From positions 1 through 64,000 of the forward strand of contig CALUXU010000008.1 of assembly GCA_944324825.1 (NCBI GenBank): a stretch of DNA of 64,000 nucleotides, in the 5' to 3' direction. Both the position numbers and the translations under genes were made by a program. A model generated the notes under the pieces. That model ran no database searches and was not told where the DNA came from. It saw only the letters and a program-made list of their open reading frames with translations. This document shows positions 1 through 7,277 of this stretch, piece after piece (within the stretch, counting starts at the first letter, position 1; each line of letters opens with the position of its first letter). The stretch is from Candidatus Gastranaerophilales bacterium. Lineage in GTDB: Bacteria > Cyanobacteriota > Vampirovibrionia > Gastranaerophilales > Gastranaerophilaceae.

Positions 1-37
1 TGATTGTCCTCCCTTTACAGCCCCAAAGGGCATAAAA

Positions 38-73
38 ATCCCCAGCAGTAAAATACTTTTACCACTGGGGATT
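38..73. repeat. Strong hairpin
   Basis: An inverted repeat with outer arms ATCCCCAG/CTGGGGAT and inner arms GTAAAA/TTTTAC around a 3-base loop. It is not followed by a clean T-run on either side, so it is not a textbook terminator. Possible 3' end of a gene lying left of the window. Confidence 0.4.
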
Positions 74-150
74 ATAAGTTGCGGACATACACATATACAG
101 CATACACCTGTTTGTGATTGCTGTTTTTGGGGATATGTCAAAATTGATAA

Positions 151-260
151 GGCAAAAGTATTCTTAAATTGGGTACAAAAAACTAAGCCCCTACAAAAGG
201 GACTATCATAATCCTTTGTTCCCACTATTTGATTATAGTTTTATTTAAGAATACCTTGCC
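151..260. repeat. Nested imperfect inverted repeat, about 110 bp
   Basis: Outer arms at 151-169 and 243-260 (GGCAAAAGTATTCTTAAAT against ATTTAAGAATACCTTGCC) pair almost completely. Inside them TGGGTACAAA (170-179) pairs with TTTGTTCCCA (215-224). It could be a structured RNA or a miniature inverted-repeat element. No gene is attached to it. Confidence 0.35.
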
Positions 261-360
261 GCATATTTTTTACTCCTTTTCTGGATTAAATCATTGTATC
301 ACATCAGTTTTAGGAAAGCAAGTACCTAAAAGAAATTTTTCTTCCCCTTATATGTAACAA

Positions 361-549
361 TCATACCGGCTTCCTAACGTTCAGAATGGTTTCTACTGTC
401 TGCTGCGGTGTTTGGTTGGAATTGTCCAGCCAAAAGCCGATCCGTGGTGTTGTCTGCATTTTACTAAATACAAATTCAATGTATACAGAAAGAAATATAT
501 AAGGAGTGGGAGGGATTCCGCCGTAGTTCTGTAGGATGCGGTAAATCAC
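361..549 (-). pseudogene. Possible C-terminal remnant of a P-loop kinase-like protein
   Basis: A 62-residue minus-strand frame. Its end (FWLDNSNQTPQQTVETIL) reads like the C-terminus of small P-loop kinases, where 'DNS..TPE.TV..I' is common. The N-terminal half looks unlike any domain and half of a 12-bp perfect hairpin (535-563) forms its first codons. No promoter or ribosome site is evident. I take it as a degraded fragment; it may be a chance frame. Confidence 0.2.
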
Positions 550-563
550 AGATTTACCGCATC
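535..563. repeat. Perfect 12-bp hairpin
   Basis: GATGCGGTAAAT and ATTTACCGCATC are perfectly complementary around a 5-base loop. There is no T-run next to it. Function unknown. Confidence 0.4.
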
Positions 564-1080
564 AACAATATAAAATAAACATTTTAATAATCAGAGATTA
601 CCAAAACTACGGGGTTCCGGCTTACTGTTGACTCTCATATATTTTGAGAAAAATTATCAACAGTGTGGGAATAAAAAATATAAGAAATACAAATATTGTT
701 GTGATTTGATTGTAGTTTGGATTCCTCAAGTTCCGAGAAATTGCTTCCGCAGATTTAAAAAATTGGATAATTTTACTAAAATTTCTCAAACCTGATGTTA
801 GTCATTCTTTTTTGCTATAAATATCTGTTATTATTGAATTTTCGTTATTTTAATTTGAAACGGTTTTATTGAGTTTGAGACATCAAGGTTCCGCATTTTT
901 TAGTTCCGCAAAATTTCTAACATGTATAATTTGCCATTCATACCTATCTTAATTAAATTTCCGACCTATTCGTTTGTAGTCATTTTATATGTTACTTTAC
1001 ACGAGCATTGTGTCGGTTTCGTATCAATTAAAAAATTTAACAGAACGGCAGAATTTTCAAAAACCTCAAACGACTCACTT

Positions 1081-1291
1081 GCCCAAAATAATCATACCAT
1101 TTGAACCGAGCCTAAAATACCCTAAAACACAAGCAGAAAGAGGGTTGCAATCCTTTTGCCCGAAATAATCACGCCATCTGCCCCGAGTAGAAAAAGAGTA
1201 AAAAGAGTAATTACGGTTCACATGGTTTGATTATTTCCGACCCCCAAAAACCGCAACACAAGCCGATTGCCCAAAATAATCGCACCATCTG
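1081..1291. repeat. Cluster of 23-bp repeats
   Basis: Three direct copies of GCCCRAAATAATCRYRCCAT (1081, 1158 and 1269) and one degenerate inverted copy (1221-1239). They lie about 600 bp left of the tRNA-Ser/attL junction, outside the prophage. The spacing (77 and 111 bp) is irregular, so this is not a CRISPR array. Confidence 0.45.
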
Positions 1292-1320
1292 CCCTACGCA
1301 AAACACTCACTTCAATACAC

Positions 1321-1421
1321 TCGCGCAACCCGCGAAATAAGCGTGTTCTCATTATTACCTTCCCAAAATAAAAAAGGGTTAAGCAAAAGCTTACCCTTCT
1401 TTATTCGGAGAAGGCGGGATT
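1321..1421. repeat. 101-bp direct repeat, copy 1 (tRNA-Ser 3' end plus terminator)
   Basis: Nearly identical to 1731-1831; I count three mismatches. It carries the tRNA-Ser terminator hairpin and the last 16 bases of the tRNA, then diverges. Another bare copy of the 16-base tRNA end lies at 1626-1641. This looks like a partial duplication of the tRNA 3' end. Confidence 0.6.
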
Positions 1422-1477
1422 ATCTTGGATTATTGGCGGTTCACAAGCTTTGTATTTCGTTACGATTTTGCAAAAGG

Positions 1478-1553
1478 CAAAATCTGCACTCAAACAGCTT
1501 GTTCTCAGGGACGTGACTAGACTGCTTTGCAGTCGTCGCACTTGCCAAAATCC
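1478..1553 (-). repeat. Palindromic repeat family, copy C
   Basis: Read on the minus strand it starts GGATTTTGGCAAGTGCGAC, like the copy at 13009, then has a stem-loop GACTGC-AAA-GCAGTC where the 13009 copy has GGTTGC-GAA-GCAACC. It continues with CACGTCC and a degenerate right half (AGCTGTTTGAG against AGCTGCGTTGAG). This is the only copy outside the prophage in this window. Confidence 0.55.
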
Positions 1554-1730
1554 GCTCGAACCTGACCAAGCTTCGCTTGGTGGTTCTCATCCCTATCACC
1601 ATATTATTTTAACTTCATTAAAAAACGGAGAAGGCGGGATTCGGTCTTGCTCGGTCGCGTTTAACGGGTCTACGGTTGCCGACTGCAATGGCTCTGCCAT
1701 TTAGTCGTCAAGCCTTCGCCCTCAGCTCCC

Positions 1731-1831
1731 TCGCGCAACCCGCGAAATAAGCGTGTTCTCATCATTACTTTCCCAAAATAAAAAAGGGTTAAGCAGAAGC
1801 TTACCCTTCTTTATTCGGAGAAGGCGGGATT
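1731..1831. repeat. 101-bp direct repeat, copy 2
   Basis: Intact copy running into the functional tRNA-Ser gene. It includes the tRNA 3' end and its terminator; see copy 1 at 1321. Confidence 0.6.
1781..1808 (-). terminator. Intrinsic terminator of tRNA-Ser
   Basis: On the minus strand AAGGGTAAGC, a 4-base loop and GCTTAACCCTT form a 10-bp stem with one bulge, followed by a run of T. It lies 8 bases after the tRNA discriminator base. Confidence 0.7.
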
Positions 1832-1902
1832 CGAACCCGCGGTGAAGTTTCCCCCACACAAACGTTCCAGGTTTGCACCTTAAACCACTCGGACACCTCT
1901 CC
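1816..1902 (-). tRNA. tRNA-Ser(GGA)
   Basis: An 87-base class II tRNA. The acceptor stem is GGAGAGG paired with CTTCTCC, with discriminator G and no encoded CCA. The anticodon stem CAAAC/GTTTG holds the loop CTGGAAC, giving anticodon GGA (serine, UCC/UCU). A long variable arm and the T-arm sequence GGTTCGAATCC follow. The 5' half overlaps the att core, so bases 1 to about 32 are contributed by the prophage. The integrase stop codon is only 18 bases upstream. Confidence 0.93.
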
Positions 1903-1904
1903 GT
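1871..1904. other. attL core
   Basis: 34 bases identical to 46114-46147. Bases on both sides differ (G against A before it, A against G after it), so the repeat has exactly this length. It spans the tRNA-Ser 5' end through the anticodon stem, consistent with strand exchange inside the tRNA gene. Confidence 0.9.
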
Positions 1905-1920
1905 AGATATAGCTTGATTT

Positions 1921-3036
1921 TTAATTTTCTATGCTCATATTTTGCTCATATTTATGAATATTTTCTAAAATATTACGAGCATATTCACTCTCTTTCGGCA
2001 TTATATGATTATATATATCAAGTGTCACTTTAGAACTGGAATGTCCCATTTGTTCCTGGACAAATTTAATTGGTGCTCCTTTAGACAACATTAAACTTGC
2101 ATATGTGTGCCGCAAGTCGTGAAATTTTAAAGAATCAAGGTTCAATGTATATATCCTACTATCTTCTTGCATTTTTCGCAAGACTTTTTTAAAATATCTT
2201 TCAGTCATATTCCAAGTGTGTAAATGCTGCCCTTTAGAATTGCAAAAAACTATTCGGCTTAAATTCTTGCGCTTTCGTTTATGTTCCCTTAATAACTCGG
2301 TCAAGCTATTAGGAATTTTAATTATTCGCGTTGAGTTCGTTGTTTTGGTCGTACTCACTTCGGATTGGTACCATTGTTTATTGATACTAATTTCGTTTTT
2401 ATTAAAATCGATATCCTGCCACTCAAGCCCCAATAACTCACCTCTACGCATACCCGTATGGATTGCCGTATAAAATAATACATAATAATCAGGTGTTACT
2501 ATCTTAGCAGTTTTAAGAAAAACTAAAACCTGGTCCTCTGTTAAAAAATTGATTTTTTTCTTTTCCGATGGGAGTTTTTTTATTTTTGAAATTGGATTCT
2601 TAGAAATCATCTCATTATCGATAGCATAATTAAAAATTGATTTTAAATATATAATTATATTATTAATGGTTTTATTTGATAAATTTTGTGTTTTAAATTC
2701 AAATATTAGATTATTAAAATCTCGTAGTGAAAAATCCTTTATTCTTTTATTTTTTAATTTAACCAGATTAACTTTTAAATATGAGTTATAAAGAGAATAC
2801 GTAGTCTTTTTACAATGAATCTTGCAATGCTTTTCCATATACTCATCTGCTAACTCTTTAAACGTAATATTTGTATTAAATGAATTTGTAACATCAGGTA
2901 AGGCTGCTTGTGCTTCTTGCCGTGTTTTATAACCGCTCTTTCGCTTTAATTCGCCGTTGATATAATAAGTAATCTCATAACAATATTTTATTTTCCCTTT
3001 GGAATCTTTCCAACTTCGCTTCCTAATACCCGCCAT
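1921..3036 (-). CDS. int: Tyrosine site-specific integrase
   Basis: A 371-residue phage integrase that recombines attP with attB in tRNA-Ser. The N-terminus has an arm-binding-type domain (about 1-50, with an aromatic 'YYINGE' strand), then a SAM-like core-binding domain (about 53-150) and the catalytic domain (160-350). Visible catalytic residues are R197 (HTGMRRGE), H306 and R309 (HDLRH), H332 (GHSS) and the nucleophile Y342 (DIYNH). Length is normal for phage integrases. The start overlaps the stop of the excisionase-like gene (TAATG), so the two are translated together. The stop lies 18 bases from the tRNA 5' end, so the integrase transcript may run into tRNA-Ser. Confidence 0.95.
   Translation of the reverse strand: MAGIRKRSWKDSKGKIKYCYEITYYINGELKRKSGYKTRQEAQAALPDVTNSFNTNITFKELADEYMEKHCKIHCKKTTYSLYNSYLKVNLVKLKNKRIKDFSLRDFNNLIFEFKTQNLSNKTINNIIIYLKSIFNYAIDNEMISKNPISKIKKLPSEKKKINFLTEDQVLVFLKTAKIVTPDYYVLFYTAIHTGMRRGELLGLEWQDIDFNKNEISINKQWYQSEVSTTKTTNSTRIIKIPNSLTELLREHKRKRKNLSRIVFCNSKGQHLHTWNMTERYFKKVLRKMQEDSRIYTLNLDSLKFHDLRHTYASLMLSKGAPIKFVQEQMGHSSSKVTLDIYNHIMPKESEYARNILENIHKYEQNMSIEN
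1932..1952. promoter_or_regulatory. Candidate integrase arm-type sites, left end
   Basis: Two copies of TGCTCATATT start 11 bases apart (1932 and 1943), inside the 3' end of the integrase gene. A matching pair TGCTCACATT with the same 11-base spacing lies at the other prophage end (45981 and 45992). Paired direct repeats near both att cores are typical of arm sites for tyrosine integrases. The role is inferred. Confidence 0.5.
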
Positions 3037-3263
3037 TATCCTACTACTCCATACTCAACAGAATTTTCTATTAATTGTTTGACTTCTGACAATTTATAAT
3101 AAACACCACCGCCAATTTTATAACGATGTAAGAGCCCTAGTTTAACCCAATTATCATAAGTTCCTTGGACCGTCCCAATAAAGATTTTTGATAAATCTTT
3201 TGCTCGTAGCATTTTTTCTGCGAAAATATCTTCCTTATTCATATAAATAACATTATTTTCCAT
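3036..3263 (-). CDS. Excisionase-like helix-turn-helix protein
   Basis: A 75-residue DNA-binding protein just upstream of the integrase, overlapping its start. The core (RAKDLSKIFIGTVQGTYDNW, then a basic turn and KIGGGVYYKLSEV) fits the winged-helix/MerR-like fold of excisionases, which bend DNA beside the att site and direct integrase towards excision. I start it at 3263 because GGAGG stands four bases before that ATG; a longer frame from 3308 has no such site. The function is inferred from fold and position. Confidence 0.65.
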   Translation of the reverse strand: MENNVIYMNKEDIFAEKMLRAKDLSKIFIGTVQGTYDNWVKLGLLHRYKIGGGVYYKLSEVKQLIENSVEYGVVG

Positions 3264-3306
3264 AATTCCTCCATTATTTAAAATTACTTCATGAAATTTT
3301 GTAAAC

Positions 3307-3330
3307 AAAAGGGGCTGGTTAAGCCCCGGT
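3307..3330 (-). terminator. Attenuator-like hairpin before xis/int
   Basis: On the minus strand GGGGCT, a 5-base loop and AGCCCC are followed by TTTTG, overlapping the stop codon of the LuxR-type gene. It could limit readthrough from the early operon into the excisionase and integrase genes. Confidence 0.5.
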
Positions 3331-3552
3331 AAATTCCTCTATTGTTATAAGTTTGTTTTTGAACAAATACTTTAATCCATCCACGACCCAATATTTACGC
3401 ATACTGGGAGAATTTAACTTGTTCCTGATATTTGTTATATGCGATCTGACTGTCGCGACCGATAACGATAACTCTTTCGCCATATCCTGTTCACTCATTC
3501 CCCTAAACGCTGCAAGCGTTATCAATTCTATTTCTCTCTCTGTTAATTCCAT
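3319..3552 (-). CDS. LuxR/GerE-type HTH regulator, small
   Basis: A 77-residue protein that is almost entirely a LuxR-type helix-turn-helix: LTEREIELITLAAFRGMSEQ, then AKELSLSVATVRSHITNIRN with the typical recognition helix. There is no receiver domain. It presumably binds phage DNA as a stand-alone regulator. Its start overlaps the stop of the next gene upstream by one base. Confidence 0.7.
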   Translation of the reverse strand: MELTEREIELITLAAFRGMSEQDMAKELSLSVATVRSHITNIRNKLNSPSMRKYWVVDGLKYLFKNKLITIEEFTGA

Positions 3553-3734
3553 TAAAACACCCTCTCTTTAATCATACGGTTAAGTTTAAATGCTATATCC
3601 GGCTCATAATCATATACTCTCCCGTTAAATATTAAATATTTACTAAAATCTGCTCTGCATAAATATCTATTTATAGTATCCTTCGACACCCCTATTTGTT
3701 CTGCAATCTCTTTTACACGTTTAATTTCGCCCAT
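3552..3734 (-). CDS. Small HTH DNA-binding protein
   Basis: 60 residues. VKEIAEQIGVSKDTINRYL is a clear helix-turn-helix, followed by a beta-wing-like segment (YLIFNGRVYDYEPDIA). GGAGAG precedes the ATG. It overlaps the preceding gene by 14 bases. It may be a second directionality factor or a regulator; the exact role cannot be read from sequence. Confidence 0.65.
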   Translation of the reverse strand: MGEIKRVKEIAEQIGVSKDTINRYLCRADFSKYLIFNGRVYDYEPDIAFKLNRMIKERVF

Positions 3735-3876
3735 CTTCTCTCCTCATATCAACAATTTGGTAATCCGGCTCATACTCCCCGGACTTATTCCAAAATCCTA
3801 AATCTACTGTACGAAAATCAGGCAGAGAACTGTTCAATCTCTGCCTGACCTCTTCTATAAATTTTTGAAGCTCCAT
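3721..3876 (-). CDS. Small phage protein, unknown
   Basis: 51 residues, acidic and basic mixed, with no motif I recognise. AAGGGG stands six bases before the ATG and the 3' end overlaps the start of the HTH gene at 3734. The tight overlap supports a real gene. Confidence 0.5.
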   Translation of the reverse strand: MELQKFIEEVRQRLNSSLPDFRTVDLGFWNKSGEYEPDYQIVDMRREDGRN

Positions 3877-3877
3877 A

Positions 3878-4012
3878 CTAAACCCCTTTTAGTGCATTTT
3901 CTGCTTTCTTCTGCAAATCATAAACCATTTTTCTAAATGTTGTATAATCCTCCGGCTTTGCATTTTTAATCTGTTTTAAAGCCCTAACAGCTGTTTTCTC
4001 GTCTATCTTCAT
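3878..4012 (-). CDS. Small phage protein, unknown
   Basis: 44 residues, lysine-rich and helical (MKIDEKTAVRALKQIKNAK...). It fits the gap between neighbours with a one-base intergenic distance downstream and an overlap upstream. No recognisable family. Confidence 0.45.
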   Translation of the reverse strand: MKIDEKTAVRALKQIKNAKPEDYTTFRKMVYDLQKKAENALKGV

Positions 4013-4136
4013 TCTTCAATTTCCTCTCTATAATCTTATCTAAACACCGTTTGAGCACGATTAAATCGTGGTCTTGAGTTTTCTTGTATTTCCCAATCAA
4101 ATACCGCTTAAATTCCTTCAACTCTTTTATTTCCAT
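3984..4136 (-). CDS. Small phage protein, unknown
   Basis: 50 residues, strongly basic and helical. The frame overlaps both neighbours by about 29 bases, as is common in this micro-gene block. A GAGGAA sequence lies 11 bases before the ATG. No recognised domain. Confidence 0.4.
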   Translation of the reverse strand: MEIKELKEFKRYLIGKYKKTQDHDLIVLKRCLDKIIERKLKNEDRRENSC

Positions 4137-4248
4137 CAAGTATCATTTCCTCATTTAAAGTCATTGCTTCATCTAATAATGAATTTGCCGCTTTTAGCAG
4201 ATTTTTAACCGTTTCCAGTTTATCTTCTATTTTGTAATGATTATCCAT
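4108..4248 (-). CDS. Small phage protein, unknown
   Basis: 46 residues, predicted helical (KIEDKLETVKNLLKAANSLL). It starts immediately downstream of the HNH gene and overlaps the next gene. Unknown function. Confidence 0.45.
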   Translation of the reverse strand: MDNHYKIEDKLETVKNLLKAANSLLDEAMTLNEEMILDGNKRVEGI

Positions 4249-4902
4249 TTAATAACCTCGTTTATTCTTAATCAAATTTTCTAACTCTGTTAACGTTTTT
4301 CCTATTTTCGTTAATTTCGCATTTTCTGTGTATCTATGTTTTTTACACATTGTTGCGTGTTCTCGATTAGTGACACAAGCTAAGTTATTAATGTCAAAAT
4401 TATATTTGTTTTTGTCTAAGAATATAATTTTAGATTTTGTTGGTATGTTATCCCCATAATGGTCTATCCATATTTTCCTATGTTTTTTTATCCAAACTGT
4501 GTCAAATGTAGAACATTTGCCCCTAGTTCCTGCGGTTAAGTATTCACTAAATTTTACTTTTACTTCAATATATCCATTTTTATCTTTGCGTTCAGTTCCT
4601 AATGGTAATGTTTGATGTGGAATATGTCCTTTTTCAAACATAGTTTTTGTTGCTTTAATTTTTTCTTTCACTTCATCTGTCATTTTTAGGCCTTTATTCC
4701 AAGCGGCTTGACCGGCTTTAAATCTCCCAAGACCTTCAACTCCTGATGGACAATTATGATTAGATTTCCAATTCTTAATCTGTGTTTTTGTAAATTCAGT
4801 TCCGAATTTTTTATTAATCCTTTCCATTAATTCTGCTGAGGTGATTCCTTTAACATTTTTTCTAAGAAAATCATTCATTTCGTTTGTGAATATCTTAGTC
4901 AT
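4249..4902 (-). CDS. HNH homing-type endonuclease
   Basis: A 217-residue phage HNH protein. The N-terminal 60 residues look like a DNA-binding helix-turn-helix (TSAELMERINKKFGTEFTKT). A middle segment with 'FEKGHIPHQTLPLGTE' is typical of phage HNH proteins. The nuclease core is HRKIWIDHYGDNIPTKSKII, then DLNNL-like FDINNLACVTNREH. I start it at 4902, where GGAG stands six bases upstream and the ATG overlaps the preceding stop (ATGACTAA). It may be a selfish homing gene or take part in DNA processing. Confidence 0.75.
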   Translation of the reverse strand: MTKIFTNEMNDFLRKNVKGITSAELMERINKKFGTEFTKTQIKNWKSNHNCPSGVEGLGRFKAGQAAWNKGLKMTDEVKEKIKATKTMFEKGHIPHQTLPLGTERKDKNGYIEVKVKFSEYLTAGTRGKCSTFDTVWIKKHRKIWIDHYGDNIPTKSKIIFLDKNKYNFDINNLACVTNREHATMCKKHRYTENAKLTKIGKTLTELENLIKNKRGY

Positions 4903-5125
4903 CGTAAACTCCAATCTGTCTTACGTTTAACTTGAATTTGCGTGTTGCTTGCCATACCTGATTCCGAAGGTTTAATTCATCTGTTTTTAAAATCCTATCG
5001 GCTACGTTTGCTATAGATTCAACTTTTAATCTTTCACTCTCAAAATTTTCATCTTTTACATCCAATCTCGTTAATAAATCTATTTGTTCAAACAATATAT
5101 TTTGTAAATCCTCTAAAGTTTTCAT
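4895..5125 (-). CDS. Small helical phage protein, unknown
   Basis: 76 residues, mostly helical and charged. The middle (KVESIANVADRILKTDELNL) resembles small phage proteins found in early regions, but I cannot name the family. It is coupled to the HNH gene by an overlap. Confidence 0.55.
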   Translation of the reverse strand: MKTLEDLQNILFEQIDLLTRLDVKDENFESERLKVESIANVADRILKTDELNLRNQVWQATRKFKLNVRQIGVYDD

Positions 5126-5128
5126 CTT

Positions 5129-5719
5129 CTACCTTTCTCTTTTATCATCTCCTAATATTATTGAATAGTTTTTATGACTCAATTCATCATAAAAAACTTC
5201 TTTTTCTTTTATTTTGCTTGCTCTTAAAAATCCATATTTTAAAAAAGTCCTAAGGTATTTAAAAATTACGTTTTTCCTCTCGATTTTTGCTCTTTTTATA
5301 TTTGCGAATAAAATCAAAGATTTTTCAGACCAATAGTCTATTAAATCCTCTTGATATTCTTTAGGATAGTTATTATAAATTTCCGAATAAACAAAGTTTG
5401 AATAATCTTTTAAAAAAAATTTCAATTCCGTATTATCAACAATTTTAATAGCACTTTTTAAATTATTAATAGTTTTCTGCTGTCCTAAATACTTTGTGGC
5501 ACACGCAACGCTGCAAAATTGCCTTTTATGATGACCATTACCAATATATTTTATAGATAACAATCCACAATATTTACATTTAATTATTTTATAAAGTTTT
5601 GCGTTTGTTTCGTTAAAATATTTAACTCTAACAGACTGGAAACAACTCTCATAAGAAGTTTGTAATTTTAACCCTAAAGTCGGTAGTTTGGGCCGCATTG
5701 CTCTAGTTAGTTGTATCAT
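5129..5719 (-). CDS. Zinc-ribbon phage protein, unknown
   Basis: 196 residues from the ATG at 5719, which follows GGAGGTGA by ten bases. Four cysteines in the pattern C-x2-C ... C-x3-C (CKYCGLL and QFCSVACATK, about residues 49-76) form a treble-clef or zinc-ribbon-like knuckle. The remainder is helical and rich in aromatic and lysine residues. It may bind nucleic acid; it could be a degenerate homing endonuclease given the HNH neighbour. Confidence 0.55.
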   Translation of the reverse strand: MIQLTRAMRPKLPTLGLKLQTSYESCFQSVRVKYFNETNAKLYKIIKCKYCGLLSIKYIGNGHHKRQFCSVACATKYLGQQKTINNLKSAIKIVDNTELKFFLKDYSNFVYSEIYNNYPKEYQEDLIDYWSEKSLILFANIKRAKIERKNVIFKYLRTFLKYGFLRASKIKEKEVFYDELSHKNYSIILGDDKRER

Positions 5720-5729
5720 TATTATTCGT

Positions 5730-5909
5730 TCACCTCCTTTGTCTAATTGAAAGATTAGATACGAAATCATAAATTTCTTTGTCTAATAATGGGTTTGACA
5801 ATGGGTAAGAACGACCTTGAAAAATATGATATTCTAACCACTGTTCAAATTCTTCTTTTCTAACGTTATTTGGTATATTAAATGTAATTATGGCTTTATA
5901 AATAGTCAT
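5730..5909 (-). CDS. Small phage protein, unknown
   Basis: 59 residues. The stop codon falls within the ribosome site of the next gene. MTIYKAIITFNIPNNVRKEE suggests one beta strand and a helix. No family recognised. Confidence 0.5.
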   Translation of the reverse strand: MTIYKAIITFNIPNNVRKEEFEQWLEYHIFQGRSYPLSNPLLDKEIYDFVSNLSIRQRR

Positions 5910-6043
5910 ACTTTCACCGCCTTATCAATAATTTCAAATATTTCATTAGCAAAAACCATACGTTCCCCGTTTATGTGCTGGGTTAGTAATGCTTTGATTT
6001 CTTTGAGGGCTTTTTCTAGTTTCGTTTCACGAGAGTTAGTCAT
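5906..6043 (-). CDS. Small phage protein, unknown
   Basis: 45 residues, helical. It overlaps the next gene with ATGA, a sign of coupled translation. Unknown function. Confidence 0.5.
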   Translation of the reverse strand: MTNSRETKLEKALKEIKALLTQHINGERMVFANEIFEIIDKAVKV

Positions 6044-6329
6044 ACTTCCATTCCTCCGCTCTGATAGCTCGCTTGAATCCCTCGTTTAATTTAGCGATTG
6101 GCAAATAATGTAATAGTACCTGTTCTTCAAAGATATCCGGTTTATTTTTTGTATATGCAGTCGCAAAATGAACACTGCCAAGAACATCATTTGCTATTTT
6201 TAATAGCTTTACTAAATTCCCAGACTGGGAGAAGTCGGGATATATCTCGTACTCGTTTGAGTCGTAATCTTCAATTATTTCCGGTTCAATCCCGCAAATC
6301 TCGCATAGTTCTTTTGATAGGTTAGTCAT
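6036..6329 (-). CDS. Small phage protein, unknown
   Basis: 97 residues with an acidic N-terminus (EICGIEPEIIEDYDSNEYEI). The sequence resembles small phage proteins that sit in early operons, but I cannot assign a function. It overlaps the following gene by eight bases. Confidence 0.6.
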   Translation of the reverse strand: MTNLSKELCEICGIEPEIIEDYDSNEYEIYPDFSQSGNLVKLLKIANDVLGSVHFATAYTKNKPDIFEEQVLLHYLPIAKLNEGFKRAIRAEEWKYD

Positions 6330-6442
6330 TTTTTCACTCCATTTTTTAAAAATTTTATTTTCGCAAAATAAACATAAAAAAAAGAATTACCCAAAATAAT
6401 TCAGGAAGTCTGAATTTTTCTAAAAATTCAAATATTGTCATT
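6330..6442. other. Short gap without a gene
   Basis: AT-rich spacer with a run of A residues. I see no convincing gene or terminator in it. Confidence 0.3.
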
Positions 6443-6598
6443 CTATTCCTCACTTTCTGATTGTAGCCATTGTTCCCAATAATCTCTATCTGGAATAACT
6501 TCATTGACATAAATATCTTCACCTATTGAACTTTTAGATAAAAATATAGCTATTTCCTCAACTGTCATATTCTTTATTCTTTCATAGTTTGTTGCCAT
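6443..6598 (-). CDS. Small acidic phage protein
   Basis: 51 residues ending in DYWEQWLQSESEE. A similar aromatic-acidic tail is common in small phage early proteins. The gene overlaps the stop of the preceding gene by one base. Function unknown. Confidence 0.5.
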   Translation of the reverse strand: MATNYERIKNMTVEEIAIFLSKSSIGEDIYVNEVIPDRDYWEQWLQSESEE

Positions 6599-6771
6599 CA
6601 ATCCACCTCTAAAATTCTTTCTAATAATTCTATTTCTATATTTAGTTTAAATAGTTTGTTATAATGTATATCTACATAATTTTCATATTTAGATTTAGGA
6701 ATGCTATCTTCTTTGTAATATTGTATTATATTTTCTTTTAATAGCTCATATATTTCTCGTTTTGTTTTCAT
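6598..6771 (-). CDS. Small phage protein, unknown
   Basis: 57 residues, helical and charged (REIYELLKENIIQYYKEDSI). Directly adjoins the next gene (TGATG overlap). No recognised domain. Confidence 0.5.
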   Translation of the reverse strand: MKTKREIYELLKENIIQYYKEDSIPKSKYENYVDIHYNKLFKLNIEIELLERILEVD

Positions 6772-6780
6772 TGGTTTACC

Positions 6781-7002
6781 TCACTTAATCTTAACCGCTG
6801 TTATTCCAGCACCGTAACCTCTATTAAAATATACAAATATTCTATAAGTTCCTTCTGAAGTTGTTACTTTTGTTGTATTTATACAACCATAACCAATATT
6901 ACCCACATAAGTTGCAGGGTTGATAATAATATTTTCTTTAGCAAATACAATTAACCCATTTAGTAATAATCCAATTATTAAACCTATTACTATATTTTTC
7001 AT
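6781..7002 (-). CDS. Small exported or membrane-anchored protein
   Basis: 73 residues. The first 22 residues (MKNIVIGLIIGLLLNGLIVF, then AKEN) form a signal peptide or membrane anchor. The rest has glycine and aromatic residues and probably lies outside the membrane. It may act in superinfection control, but that is speculative. Its start overlaps the end of the upstream gene. Confidence 0.55.
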   Translation of the reverse strand: MKNIVIGLIIGLLLNGLIVFAKENIIINPATYVGNIGYGCINTTKVTTSEGTYRIFVYFNRGYGAGITAVKIK

Positions 7003-7202
7003 ATTTCTACCTCTTTTCCAGAAGAATATAAACTATCTCCTTTAGCTAGTATGAACATTTCTTTTGTATCAGTATTAGTGTATGTAGCACCACCATTAGA
7101 ACATATAAAAGTATTTGCTTTTTGATTTATGATGATAAAGCAATCTTTTTCTGCTTTATATACTGCGTTTTTACACCTAGCTTTAATATCGTTGTATCCC
7201 AT
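6999..7202 (-). CDS. Small phage protein, unknown
   Basis: 67 residues with beta-rich character and two cysteines. It overlaps the membrane protein gene by four bases, so the two probably work or are at least expressed together. No family recognised. Confidence 0.5.
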   Translation of the reverse strand: MGYNDIKARCKNAVYKAEKDCFIIINQKANTFICSNGGATYTNTDTKEMFILAKGDSLYSSGKEVEI

Positions 7203-7277
7203 TATTCACTGTCCTTTACCAATCTTCATCGCTACACATCCATATAACTACTAATGCTATTATTAAACAGGAGAACA

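Larger units (their letters stand above)
1..1815. other. Left flank without convincing genes
   Basis: I see no intact protein gene in this stretch. It holds several strong hairpins (38-73, 535-563, 1558-1586, 1681-1706), a nested inverted repeat (151-260), a cluster of 23-bp repeats (1081-1291), a duplicated tRNA 3' end with terminator, and a copy of a palindromic repeat family. The only open frame that resembles a protein is the short minus-strand remnant at 361-549. The stretch looks like decayed DNA outside the prophage. Confidence 0.6.
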
